A stretch of DNA of 64,000 nucleotides from JAVEDQ01 sp963783105 (GTDB taxonomy: Bacteria; Actinomycetota; Actinomycetes; Frankiales; Frankiaceae). The notes beneath the pieces were generated by a model that did not search any database, was not told where the DNA came from, and was given only the letters and a program-made list of their open reading frames with translations. This document shows, in pieces, positions 1 through 7,029 of the stretch. Position 1 is the stretch's first letter. Each line of letters opens with the position of its first letter. The translations under genes were made by a program, and so were the position numbers. The DNA lies in contig CAWAMI010000003.1 of NCBI GenBank assembly GCA_963783105.1, positions 558,001 to 622,000 on the forward strand, given 5' to 3'.

Positions 1-234
1 GTCGAGCAGCACGCACGCGACCTCCGGGTCCCGGTTCGACCCCATCTCGATCGAGAGATCGAGGCCCTCGCTCGGGTCGGTCTGAGCCCACTGCACGGTC
101 CCCACCGGCTGCTGGTCCCGCAAGGCCACGATGCAGCGGTCACTCTGGTGCAGGACGACGCGCGGGTCGCCGGGTTCGCTCGCCGAGGCCCCCACCGACG
201 TCGACGGCACAACGCGTGCGTCCGCTGTCCTCAT
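1..234 (-). CDS. Hypothetical protein, N-terminal part (runs off the window)
   Basis: An open minus-strand frame runs from an ATG at 234 to the window edge, giving 78 residues with no stop. The first 25 residues are Ala/Ser/Pro-rich. After that the sequence looks folded, with IVALRDQQPVGTVQWAQ followed by an acidic stretch. I do not recognise the family. The gene diverges from the patatin gene at 399, and the 164-bp gap between them holds two DosR-box-like palindromes, so both genes may be hypoxia-controlled. The missing C-terminus prevents a firmer call. Confidence 0.5.
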   Translation of the reverse strand, partial: MRTADARVVPSTSVGASASEPGDPRVVLHQSDRCIVALRDQQPVGTVQWAQTDPSEGLDLSIEMGSNRDPEVACVLLD

Positions 235-270
235 GGTTTCCAGGCTCGGCCGCCCCGCCCGCGCCGCACA

Positions 271-284
271 GAGGACAAGGTCCC
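271..284. promoter_or_regulatory. Weak DosR-box-like site (GAGGACAAGGTCCC)
   Basis: The right half-site GTCCC is perfect and the left half is degenerate. The site lies between the divergent genes at 234 and 399, about 19 bp from the stronger palindrome at 303-317. Paired DosR boxes are common in mycobacterial DosR promoters, which is the main reason to list it. Confidence 0.35.
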
Positions 285-302
285 GGCCGGACGGGTCGTA
301 CC

Positions 303-317
303 GGGACTCCTGGTCCC
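303..317. promoter_or_regulatory. DosR-box-like palindrome (GGGACTCCTGGTCCC)
   Basis: Perfect GGGAC and GTCCC half-sites are separated by 5 bp (4 bp in the mycobacterial consensus). The site is about 82 bp upstream of the patatin start at 399 and about 69 bp upstream of the divergent start at 234. Confidence 0.55.
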
Positions 318-398
318 GTGCGTCGTGACCTTCCGCTCTGCCGCCGCGACCACGTAAGCCGCACGATCGACCCAACAGCTTCGGTCAAGGGGGCGGCG

Positions 399-1265
399 AT
401 GACGGTGGTCGGTGCCCTCTCCGCGCCCCGGAGCGGCGCTCGAGCCCCCGAGGCCGGACGCCCGGCGCTGACGTGCGCCCTCGGTGGGGGCGGCGCGTTC
501 GGCATCGCCTACGCCTTCGGGATCGCCGACGCACTCGCCGAAGCCGGTGCACCGCTGGCCGGCTCGTCGTTCCTCGGCACCTCGGCCGGCTCGTGGGTCG
601 GTGCCTGCCTGGCGACCGGCGTGCCGTTCTCCGAGCTCAGCGCGCTCCCGCCGCTCCGGGTGCCGAACCTGCGGCCGGGAGCTCTGCAGCGGCTCGCCGC
701 AACGGTGCTCGGGGACCTGCGCTCCGAGCGGCTGACCGCCATCGCGTTCCGGTTGAAGGGCGGGCGGCGCACCGCGCTGTCGGGCGCGGACCACCGCCTG
801 GCGGACATCGTGGCCGCGTCCTCCGCCGTCCCCTGGCTGTTCGCCCCCGTCCGGGTGGACGGCCACCGCTACGTCGACGGCGGCGTGCGGTCGCTGGTCA
901 GCGCGGACCTCGCACCCGCCGCCGATCACCTGCTCGCCATCGCCCCCATCGCCGGGCCGATGTTCGGGCCGGCCGGGCAGACGATGGAGGTGCTGCTGCG
1001 GCGGGAGCTGCGCCGGTGGCAGGACGCCACCGGCGGTACGGCCCACCTGATCCGACCGAACCGCGCGATCGCCGACCTCGCCCGGCGCCCGATGGACCTT
1101 TTCGATACCGAGCTGACTGCCCGCGTCTACCCGATGGCGCGGGCCCAGGCCGAGCGCCTGGTGTCCTCCCGCGGTCTCGCCACCGGCTTCCGCAGCCTCG
1201 ACGGCTGCGTCCCGGCGGCGATCGACGCGCCGGAATCCACGGACGGAACCCTCGACGTCGCCTGA
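399..1265 (+). CDS. Patatin-like phospholipase/acyl hydrolase
   Basis: Predicted serine lipid acyl hydrolase of 288 aa. A glycine-rich oxyanion loop (GGGGAFG, about residues 29-35) precedes the nucleophile elbow GTSAG (Ser62), and the catalytic Asp is in DGG (Asp160). This is the patatin Ser-Asp dyad. An in-frame reading extends back to 216, but the ATG at 399 follows a purine-rich CAAGGGGG and starts a more protein-like sequence. No signal peptide is seen, so it is probably cytoplasmic. Two DosR-box-like sites lie upstream. A role in releasing fatty acids from membrane or storage lipid in hypoxia is inference. Confidence 0.85.
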   Translation: MTVVGALSAPRSGARAPEAGRPALTCALGGGGAFGIAYAFGIADALAEAGAPLAGSSFLGTSAGSWVGACLATGVPFSELSALPPLRVPNLRPGALQRLAATVLGDLRSERLTAIAFRLKGGRRTALSGADHRLADIVAASSAVPWLFAPVRVDGHRYVDGGVRSLVSADLAPAADHLLAIAPIAGPMFGPAGQTMEVLLRRELRRWQDATGGTAHLIRPNRAIADLARRPMDLFDTELTARVYPMARAQAERLVSSRGLATGFRSLDGCVPAAIDAPESTDGTLDVA

Positions 1266-1300
1266 GACGACCGGCCGGGTCCGCGTCGAGAGCGGAACCG

Positions 1301-1975
1301 TCAGGCGTTGGGGTTCAGCCGGTTGCTGAAGATGGCGGCCTGGGTCCGGCTCTCCAGCCCGAGCTTGGCGAGCAGGCGCGACACGTAGTTCTTGACGGTT
1401 TTCTCGGCGAGGAACATGCGGGCGCCGATCTGCCGGTTGGTCAGCCCTTCCGCGATCAGGTCGAGCACCTTGCGTTCCTGCTCGGTCAACCCGGCCAGCC
1501 GCGGATCGGTCGCCGGCCCCTCCCGCAAGCGCGTCAGCACCCGCTGCGTCACCGCCGGATCCAGCAACGACTGCCCCGCCGCCACCCGACGCACCCCATC
1601 GACCAGCTCGTTGCCCCGCACCTGCTTCAACACATAACCCGACGCCCCCGCCATGATCGCGGCGAACAACGCCTCGTCGTCGTCGTACGACGTCAGGATC
1701 AAACACGAGATCGACGGATCCGCCGACCGCACATCCCGGCACACATCGATCCCCGAACCATCCGGCAACCGGCCATCCAGGATCGCCACCTGCGGCCGCA
1801 ACGCCAGAATCCGAACCCGGCCCTCCGCTGCCGTCCCCGCCTCACCCACCACCTCGAGACCCGACCGCTCCGCCAGATCCCGTAACCCCCGCCGCACCAA
1901 CTCATGATCATCAAGCAGGAAGACACGGACGGGAGCGGAATCGACCTCGGTCTCGCGGGGTGATGGATCGGTCAT
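1301..1975 (-). CDS. DosR/DevR-type NarL-family response regulator (copy 1)
   Basis: 224-aa response regulator. The receiver domain (about residues 16-135) has the acidic pair Asp22/Asp23, phosphoacceptor Asp67 in ILDGRLPDG, Thr95 and Lys117. The LuxR-type helix-turn-helix (about 163-215) contains MFLAEKTVKNYVSRLLAKLG, nearly identical to mycobacterial DosR, including the Lys/Lys/Asn that read the DosR box. It is the last gene of a minus-strand run with the USP and PNPOx genes (10-bp gap). Bases 1379-1931 are an exact inverted copy of 3474-4026 in the second regulator gene, so only the N- and C-terminal ends differ. A rare TTA codon lies at 1883-1885. No cognate kinase is present. Confidence 0.95.
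   Translation of the reverse strand: MTDPSPRETEVDSAPVRVFLLDDHELVRRGLRDLAERSGLEVVGEAGTAAEGRVRILALRPQVAILDGRLPDGSGIDVCRDVRSADPSISCLILTSYDDDEALFAAIMAGASGYVLKQVRGNELVDGVRRVAAGQSLLDPAVTQRVLTRLREGPATDPRLAGLTEQERKVLDLIAEGLTNRQIGARMFLAEKTVKNYVSRLLAKLGLESRTQAAIFSNRLNPNA
1379..1931 (-). repeat. 553-bp perfect inverted repeat, arm A (inside response regulator 1)
   Basis: I compared the reverse complement of this segment with 3474-4026 line by line and found no mismatch or indel. Identity ends abruptly on both sides: the first mismatches are at 1378 against 4027 and at 1932 against 3473. Codon choice in the 5' two-thirds is richer in T- and G-ending codons than in neighbouring genes. See the findings. 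Confidence 0.95.
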
Positions 1976-1985
1976 ACGACCCGTT

Positions 1986-2435
1986 CTACGCCAACGAACG
2001 GCTCCTCGCGACCGACCCCGCCACGTCCTGCGCCGCGGCCGGTCCGACGGCCCGTCCGGTCAGTCGATCCATGGGGATGCGGATGAGCGTGCTCGATTCC
2101 TGCGCTCCCCAGGAGCGCAGGGCCGCGAGGTCGGATCGGCGTGCCTCGTCCTCGGGCAGCCGCGCCGCGAGACCAACGAGCAGGACGCTCCAGCCGGACT
2201 CCAGGTTCTCGTCGACGTCGTCGACCTGGAAGCCGAGCACGGCCCCGATCTGGCCGTCGAGCATGCTCGCCAGCAGACCCGTGGGATCGGTCCGGAACAC
2301 GACGCCGTCGTCGGTGAGCAGATAGTTCACCGGCAGGGCACTGGGCAGCGCGTGGTCCGTGAACACGACCCGCCCGACGCGCTTCGAGCGCAACAGGAGA
2401 CGGCACTCCATCAGGGACAGCACGCGCGCACTCAT
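1986..2435 (-). CDS. PNPOx-fold flavin/F420-binding family protein
   Basis: 149-aa split-barrel protein of the pyridoxamine 5'-phosphate oxidase-like superfamily. The pattern MECRLLLRSKRVGRVVFTD, then ALPVNYLLTDDGVVFRT and FQVDDVDE, is typical of the small actinobacterial members found in DosR regulons (compare Rv3129-like proteins). The substrate is unknown; flavin or F420 binding is inferred from the family. ATG 2435 is chosen because it follows a GGTGAGG sequence 8 bp after the USP stop. A longer in-frame extension to 2954 crosses the USP gene and is unlikely. It is the middle gene of a USP-PNPOx-regulator run. Confidence 0.88.
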   Translation of the reverse strand: MSARVLSLMECRLLLRSKRVGRVVFTDHALPSALPVNYLLTDDGVVFRTDPTGLLASMLDGQIGAVLGFQVDDVDENLESGWSVLLVGLAARLPEDEARRSDLAALRSWGAQESSTLIRIPMDRLTGRAVGPAAAQDVAGSVARSRSLA

Positions 2436-2443
2436 CGGGTGCC

Positions 2444-2899
2444 TCACCGCTCCAGGGGGACGACGGCCACCGGGCAGGCGGCGTGCCGGACGACGGTGTC
2501 GGCGACGGAGCCGAGCAACAGGCCGCTGACGGGCGAGTGGCCGACGTTGCCGACGACGAGCAGACCGGCCGAGCGGCTCGCCTCGATCAGGCACCGGGCC
2601 GGCGAGCCACGCAGCACCTCTCCGCGGACCTCCAGCCCCGACCGCTCGAGAGCGCGGACGGCATCCACGGCCTCCTCCACGGTCTCGCGGGCGATCTCCT
2701 CCAGGTCCCGCCGGATGTCGGAGACCACGAGATCCGCCTTCCCCCAGCCGGCGGGGACTTCCCAGACGGTCAGCACCCGGAGCTCGGCGCCGGTGCGGGC
2801 GGCCTGTTCCGCTGCCCAGCGGAGCGCGCCGGACGACGCCGACGATCCGTCGACACCGACGACGACTGTCTCTCCCACGAGAACGCCCCCTGACAGCAT
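2444..2899 (-). CDS. Universal stress protein (single UspA domain)
   Basis: 151-aa cytoplasmic UspA-fold protein. The N-terminal strand VVVGVDGS and the C-terminal GNVGH...LLGSVADTVVRHAACPV segment give the G-2x-G-9x-G(S) ATP-binding pattern. In Mycobacterium, proteins of this type are the commonest members of the DosR regulon. It is the first gene of the minus-strand run leading into PNPOx and response regulator 1. A DosR-box-like site lies 50 bp upstream of its ATG (2949-2962). Confidence 0.93.
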   Translation of the reverse strand: MLSGGVLVGETVVVGVDGSSASSGALRWAAEQAARTGAELRVLTVWEVPAGWGKADLVVSDIRRDLEEIARETVEEAVDAVRALERSGLEVRGEVLRGSPARCLIEASRSAGLLVVGNVGHSPVSGLLLGSVADTVVRHAACPVAVVPLER

Positions 2900-2948
2900 G
2901 TGGATTCCGTTGCGACCTCAGTGTCGGTCGCGGTTTGTCCATCGAGCA

Positions 2949-2962
2949 GGGCACTAAGTCCT
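2949..2962. promoter_or_regulatory. DosR-box-like site (GGGCACTAAGTCCT) ahead of the USP operon
   Basis: Near-palindrome with a 4-bp CTAA centre in the 50-bp gap before the USP start, downstream of the STAS gene stop. Each half has mismatches to GGGAC/GTCCC, but the CTAA centre matches the A/T-rich spacer of the mycobacterial consensus. Confidence 0.5.
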
Positions 2963-2976
2963 GACGCCGTCGCGTC

Positions 2977-3234
2977 TTACGCCGCGACCTCGCGGGCCGA
3001 CCCGCCCAGGGCCGGGCTCGGATCGACGATCTCGAGGCGCGCGTCGGGGTGACGCAGGCGGAGGTGGGCCGCCTCGAGCAGCACGCGCGCCGCGGGCGAC
3101 ACCGACTCGACGGCCGCGCCGTCGAGCACGATCAGGACGGGCCCGGCCCCGAGAACCTCGAGGGCGCGCGTGAGCTGCGCCGCCTCCCTGGCACCGAGCT
3201 CCGACGGCAGCGTCAGCGACACCCGCCCGAACAT
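2977..3234 (-). CDS. Small STAS-domain protein (anti-sigma factor antagonist-like)
   Basis: 85-aa protein with a STAS-like pattern: FGRVSLTLPSEL, then VLIVLDGAAVESVSPAARVLL, in which the loop Ser after the central strand would be the regulatory phosphoserine. Family members bind anti-sigma kinases, and phosphatases of the SpoIIE type reset them. The ATG at 3234 is preferred over the longer frame from 3303 because AAGGAG lies 6 bp upstream of it. It diverges from response regulator 2, whose downstream neighbour is a SpoIIE-type phosphatase, a natural partner. The C-terminus is Ala/Gly-rich. Confidence 0.7.
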   Translation of the reverse strand: MFGRVSLTLPSELGAREAAQLTRALEVLGAGPVLIVLDGAAVESVSPAARVLLEAAHLRLRHPDARLEIVDPSPALGGSAREVAA

Positions 3235-3331
3235 CTGCACTCCTTCCTCGCCCGCCTCCGCGCGCGTGGTTCCGCCTTCCAGCGTGCCGAACCGGGCGCA
3301 CACCAGCGCAGGACGAGCGGGACCCGTCCGT

Positions 3332-3345
3332 GGGACTTCCGGCCC
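3332..3345. promoter_or_regulatory. DosR-box-like palindrome (GGGACTTCCGGCCC)
   Basis: One mismatch in the right half-site. It lies between the divergent STAS gene (start 3234) and response regulator 2 (start 3415), so it could autoregulate the second DosR-like gene. Confidence 0.6.
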
Positions 3346-3414
3346 TGGGACGTGCCTCCTCGTTCACTCAAGCTCCGCACGGAGACCTGTCCGAACGCGA
3401 CCACGGAGGACCGA

Positions 3415-4110
3415 GTGCCGACCGACTTCTCGCCCGGCCCGTTCTCCGCGGAGGAAACGGCGGACGGCGCCCGCGTCCGTGTCTTCCTGCTTGATGATCA
3501 TGAGTTGGTGCGGCGGGGGTTACGGGATCTGGCGGAGCGGTCGGGTCTCGAGGTGGTGGGTGAGGCGGGGACGGCAGCGGAGGGCCGGGTTCGGATTCTG
3601 GCGTTGCGGCCGCAGGTGGCGATCCTGGATGGCCGGTTGCCGGATGGTTCGGGGATCGATGTGTGCCGGGATGTGCGGTCGGCGGATCCGTCGATCTCGT
3701 GTTTGATCCTGACGTCGTACGACGACGACGAGGCGTTGTTCGCCGCGATCATGGCGGGGGCGTCGGGTTATGTGTTGAAGCAGGTGCGGGGCAACGAGCT
3801 GGTCGATGGGGTGCGTCGGGTGGCGGCGGGGCAGTCGTTGCTGGATCCGGCGGTGACGCAGCGGGTGCTGACGCGCTTGCGGGAGGGGCCGGCGACCGAT
3901 CCGCGGCTGGCCGGGTTGACCGAGCAGGAACGCAAGGTGCTCGACCTGATCGCGGAAGGGCTGACCAACCGGCAGATCGGCGCCCGCATGTTCCTCGCCG
4001 AGAAAACCGTCAAGAACTACGTGTCGAGCGTGTTGACCAAGCTCGGGGTCGAGACGCGGACGCAGGCCGCCATCTACTCGGCTCGCCTGGAACAGCCCAC
4101 GGACCGCTGA
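3415..4110 (+). CDS. DosR/DevR-type NarL-family response regulator (copy 2)
   Basis: 231-aa paralogue of the regulator at 1301-1975. The receiver domain carries Asp27/Asp28, phosphoacceptor Asp72 and Lys122; the DosR-like LuxR helix-turn-helix is near residues 168-220. The start is the GTG at 3415 behind GGAGGA (3405-3410). From codon 21 to codon 204 the DNA is identical to copy 1; the first 20 residues and the C-terminal tail (SSVLTKLGVETRTQAAIYS) differ. TTA codon at 3520-3522. The SpoIIE-type phosphatase gene starts 12 bp after the stop and is probably co-transcribed. A DosR-box-like site lies 70 bp upstream. Confidence 0.95.
   Translation: MPTDFSPGPFSAEETADGARVRVFLLDDHELVRRGLRDLAERSGLEVVGEAGTAAEGRVRILALRPQVAILDGRLPDGSGIDVCRDVRSADPSISCLILTSYDDDEALFAAIMAGASGYVLKQVRGNELVDGVRRVAAGQSLLDPAVTQRVLTRLREGPATDPRLAGLTEQERKVLDLIAEGLTNRQIGARMFLAEKTVKNYVSSVLTKLGVETRTQAAIYSARLEQPTDR
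3474..4026 (+). repeat. 553-bp perfect inverted repeat, arm B (inside response regulator 2)
   Basis: Exact reverse complement of 1379-1931. The 1,542-bp interval between the arms (1932-3473) carries both regulator N-termini, the PNPOx, USP and STAS genes, and two DosR-box-like sites. Homologous recombination between the arms would invert this segment and exchange the 5' ends of the two regulator genes. Confidence 0.95.
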
Positions 4111-4121
4111 CTCCCTCTCCG

Positions 4122-5843
4122 ATGGATGCCATCCCGCATCAGGCGATCGTCGGCGGGCCGGGAGGCCTCGGCAGGCCACCGCCGGATGCCCGGGACGAAC
4201 TGATCGCGCAGGCCCCGGTCGGACTGGCCGTCGTCGACGAGCACCTGACACTCCGTCTCGCCAACCCGGCACTGCTCCGAAGGGATCCCGCCACCGGGGA
4301 CGACGGGTTGACCCGGGTCGACGACGCGCAGGGCCGTTCTCTTCCCGAGGCCCTCCCTCATCTCGCCCACGATCTGGTACCGATGTGCCGGCGCGTCCTG
4401 GAGACCGGCCGCCGCGAGCACAGGGTGATCACCGCCTCCGGGTCGGGCACCTCCGTCGGCGGGCAGCGCTGGCAGGCGTGGGCGACGGACGTCCGGCGAA
4501 CGGGCGGCCGGATGACTGACGAGCGGGTGCTGACCCTGGTCGTCCAGGAGAACAGGTCGGTCCGCGAGGGCCCTGAGCAAGCCCTCCGTCTCCAGGAGCT
4601 CACCAGCGGATTGGCGTTGGCCGGAAGCTTCGACGAGGTGGCCACGGTGCTGGCGGAGTTCGCCGCGCCGGCGCTTCAGGCGTCCGTGGCGAGCGTGGCC
4701 GGCTACGACCCCCAGGCGCGGCGGCTGACGATGGTGCGCGCCTCGAAGGCGGCGCCGAGCTTCTTCACCGATCGGTTCGCGTCCTGGTCGGTGGATGATC
4801 CCCTGCCATCCCGTGACGTGTTCGCCACCGGGTTTCCCGTGCTGCTGGGCTCGCTCGAGGAGCGCGACCGCCGCTACCCCGGGCTCGCCGACGTCTCGGT
4901 GCCGCAGCAGGCCTGGGCGAACCTGCTGCTCAAGGTAGGAACGCGGCCGCTCGGACTGATCTCCTTCGGGTGGGACGACCGCCGGACGTTCTCGGACGAC
5001 GACATCGCCCTCATGCAGGTCGTCGCGGACCTCTGCGCGGGCGCTCTGGAACGAGCACGGCTCGCCGACGAGCAGGGGCACATCGCGGAGACGTTGCAAC
5101 GTGCGCTGCTCCCCGCGCTGCTCCCGCGAGTGCCGGGGTGGCGGCTGGGCACCCGGTACCGACCGGCCGAGTCGGCGGCACAAGCCGGGGGCGACTGGTA
5201 CGACGGCTTCCGCCTGCCGGGTGGCCGGCTGGGCCTGCTGATCGGCGATGTGGCCGGCCACGGGGTGTCCGCCGCTGCAGTCATGGGACAGGTCCGGGCC
5301 CTGGCCGGAGCCGAGGCCCGCTCCGGCGACGGTCCGGCTGCAGTCCTGGCCCGGCTGAACCGGGCGGTCTGCGCCATGTCCGTCGGCGGCAACGAGTCAC
5401 TCGTGACGTGCTGCTACGTGCAGCTGGACCGCCGCAACGCGGTGCTCCAGGCGGCCAGCGCCGGGCATCCGCCACCGTTCCTCCGCATCGGCCCACCGCC
5501 CGGCCACCGCGCGCAGAGCGAGGAGCCCTCGGTGGAGGCGATCGCCGTCCGGCCCGGTCCTCCCCTCGGAGTGCTCGACGGAGCCCGCTACGGGGAGCAC
5601 CGGCAGCTGCTGCCGCTGGGCAGCACCGTCCTCATGTTCACGGACGGTCTCGTCGAGCGGCACGGCGAGTCGCTCGACGTCGGCCTCGCGCGGCTCCGGG
5701 ACGAGCTGCGCCGCGCGCCGGAGGACGTCGAGTCACTCTGCGACCATCTGCTCCAGGAGTTGCTGGGCGGGAAGCAGGTCGACGACGACGTGGCGCTGGT
5801 CGTCGCCCGCGCCCAGGGCCGACTCAGGTCGGCCGGCGAGTGA
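4122..5843 (+). CDS. PAS-GAF-SpoIIE (PP2C) serine phosphatase
   Basis: 573-aa cytoplasmic sensor phosphatase. A PAS-like region (about 25-120, APVGLAVVDEHLTLRLANPA) is followed by a GAF domain (about 150-300) and a SpoIIE/RsbU-type PP2C domain (about 330-565). The metal-binding motifs GGDWYDGF, IGDVAGHG, FTDGLVE and DDDVALVV are all present. Such enzymes dephosphorylate STAS-domain antagonists in partner-switching pathways, and a STAS gene lies 0.9 kb away. It follows response regulator 2 by 11 bp. The ATG at 4122 avoids overlap with the regulator. The last 20 bp overlap convergently with ackA. No haem-ligand motif stands out in the GAF domain. Confidence 0.88.
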   Translation: MDAIPHQAIVGGPGGLGRPPPDARDELIAQAPVGLAVVDEHLTLRLANPALLRRDPATGDDGLTRVDDAQGRSLPEALPHLAHDLVPMCRRVLETGRREHRVITASGSGTSVGGQRWQAWATDVRRTGGRMTDERVLTLVVQENRSVREGPEQALRLQELTSGLALAGSFDEVATVLAEFAAPALQASVASVAGYDPQARRLTMVRASKAAPSFFTDRFASWSVDDPLPSRDVFATGFPVLLGSLEERDRRYPGLADVSVPQQAWANLLLKVGTRPLGLISFGWDDRRTFSDDDIALMQVVADLCAGALERARLADEQGHIAETLQRALLPALLPRVPGWRLGTRYRPAESAAQAGGDWYDGFRLPGGRLGLLIGDVAGHGVSAAAVMGQVRALAGAEARSGDGPAAVLARLNRAVCAMSVGGNESLVTCCYVQLDRRNAVLQAASAGHPPPFLRIGPPPGHRAQSEEPSVEAIAVRPGPPLGVLDGARYGEHRQLLPLGSTVLMFTDGLVERHGESLDVGLARLRDELRRAPEDVESLCDHLLQELLGGKQVDDDVALVVARAQGRLRSAGE

Positions 5844-6978
5844 GCCCGAGCGCCTGCCGCGCCATCACCGACTCCTCGTCGGCCGGAACCACCCGGACCT
5901 CGACCGAGCCGCTGCCCACGGTCCCCGCGTTCCTCGCATTCGCGTCCGCGTCCAGCTGGATGCCCAGGTGCGCCAGGCCGTCGCAGATCTCCACGCGGAC
6001 CTCGCTCGCGTGCTCCCCGATGCCGCCGGTGAAGACGAGCGTGTCGATGCCGCCGAGCAGCGCCGCGTACGCGCCGATCTGCATCCGGACGCGTCGGCAG
6101 TAGGTCTCCACCGCCAGCGCGGCCCGCTCGTCGCCGTCCGCCCGCCGCCGCAGCAGCGTGCGCATGTCCGCCGTCCCGCCCGACAAGGCCCGTAGCCCAC
6201 CGTGCTCCTCGAGAGCCGAACGGAGGTCCGCGACCGAGAGCCCGTCGTCCAGGAGATGCAGGAGCACGCCGGGGTCGAGGTCCCCGGTCCGGCTGCCCAT
6301 CACCACGCCCCCGTCCGGGGTGAATCCCATCGTCGTGTCGACGCTGGCTCCCTCAAGGACGGCGGTGAGGCTCGTTCCGTTGCCCAGGTGGGCGAGGACG
6401 GCGCGGCCGAGGCGGGCCGCGCCGAGCTGGTCCACGACGTGCTGGTACGACAGGCCGTGGAAGCCGTAGCGCCGCACGCCCGCCCGCCACGTCCATTCGG
6501 GTAGCGGAAGGCGGGCGGCGACCTCGGGAAGGGTGCTGTGGAAGGCCGTGTCGAAGCAGCCGACCTGCAGCGCCGCGGGCCAGCGTTCGCACACGCGCTC
6601 GACGCCGCCCAGGGCGGCGGGTTGGTGCAGCGGCGCCCACGGGACCAGCTCGTGCAGCGTGGCCAGCGCCGCCGCATCCAGGTGGGTCGGCTCGACCAGC
6701 GTCGGACCGCCGTGCACGAAGCGGTGCACCACGACGTCGGGCAGCGATTCCCCGCGCCCCGCCGACCAGCGCTCGAGTTCCGCGAGCACCGCGTCGAGGG
6801 CGTTGCCAGCGACGGCCACGGAGCGGAGCCGCCCCCCTGGCTCCGCGATCGTCATCTCGGCGAGGTCGAGACGGAGCACGTCCATCGACACCAGCCGCTC
6901 CGGCCCGTGCGGCGCGTCGGTGAAAAGGGTCGTCTTCAGCGACGAGGAGCCGGCGTTGACGGCGAGGACGCGGGTCAC
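5824..6978 (-). CDS. ackA: Acetate kinase
   Basis: 384-aa acetate kinase that converts acetyl phosphate and ADP to acetate and ATP. Family motifs are intact: VNAGSSSLK at the N-terminus, GNGTSL, MGFTPDGGVVMGSRTGDLDPG and FTGGIGEHA. The start is a GTG. It follows the phosphoketolase gene by 51 bp on the same strand, the classical pairing in which phosphoketolase supplies the acetyl phosphate. It is probably the last gene of the run that starts with the nitroreductase at 11035. The 3' end overlaps the convergent phosphatase gene by 20 bp. It is slightly shorter than the usual 395-400 aa. Confidence 0.95.
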   Translation of the reverse strand: MTRVLAVNAGSSSLKTTLFTDAPHGPERLVSMDVLRLDLAEMTIAEPGGRLRSVAVAGNALDAVLAELERWSAGRGESLPDVVVHRFVHGGPTLVEPTHLDAAALATLHELVPWAPLHQPAALGGVERVCERWPAALQVGCFDTAFHSTLPEVAARLPLPEWTWRAGVRRYGFHGLSYQHVVDQLGAARLGRAVLAHLGNGTSLTAVLEGASVDTTMGFTPDGGVVMGSRTGDLDPGVLLHLLDDGLSVADLRSALEEHGGLRALSGGTADMRTLLRRRADGDERAALAVETYCRRVRMQIGAYAALLGGIDTLVFTGGIGEHASEVRVEICDGLAHLGIQLDADANARNAGTVGSGSVEVRVVPADEESVMARQALGLTRRPT

Positions 6979-7029
6979 GGCACGTCGTTCGGCGCCGTGC
7001 CGCTCACCGGTGGACCTCGGCCGCGCCCG

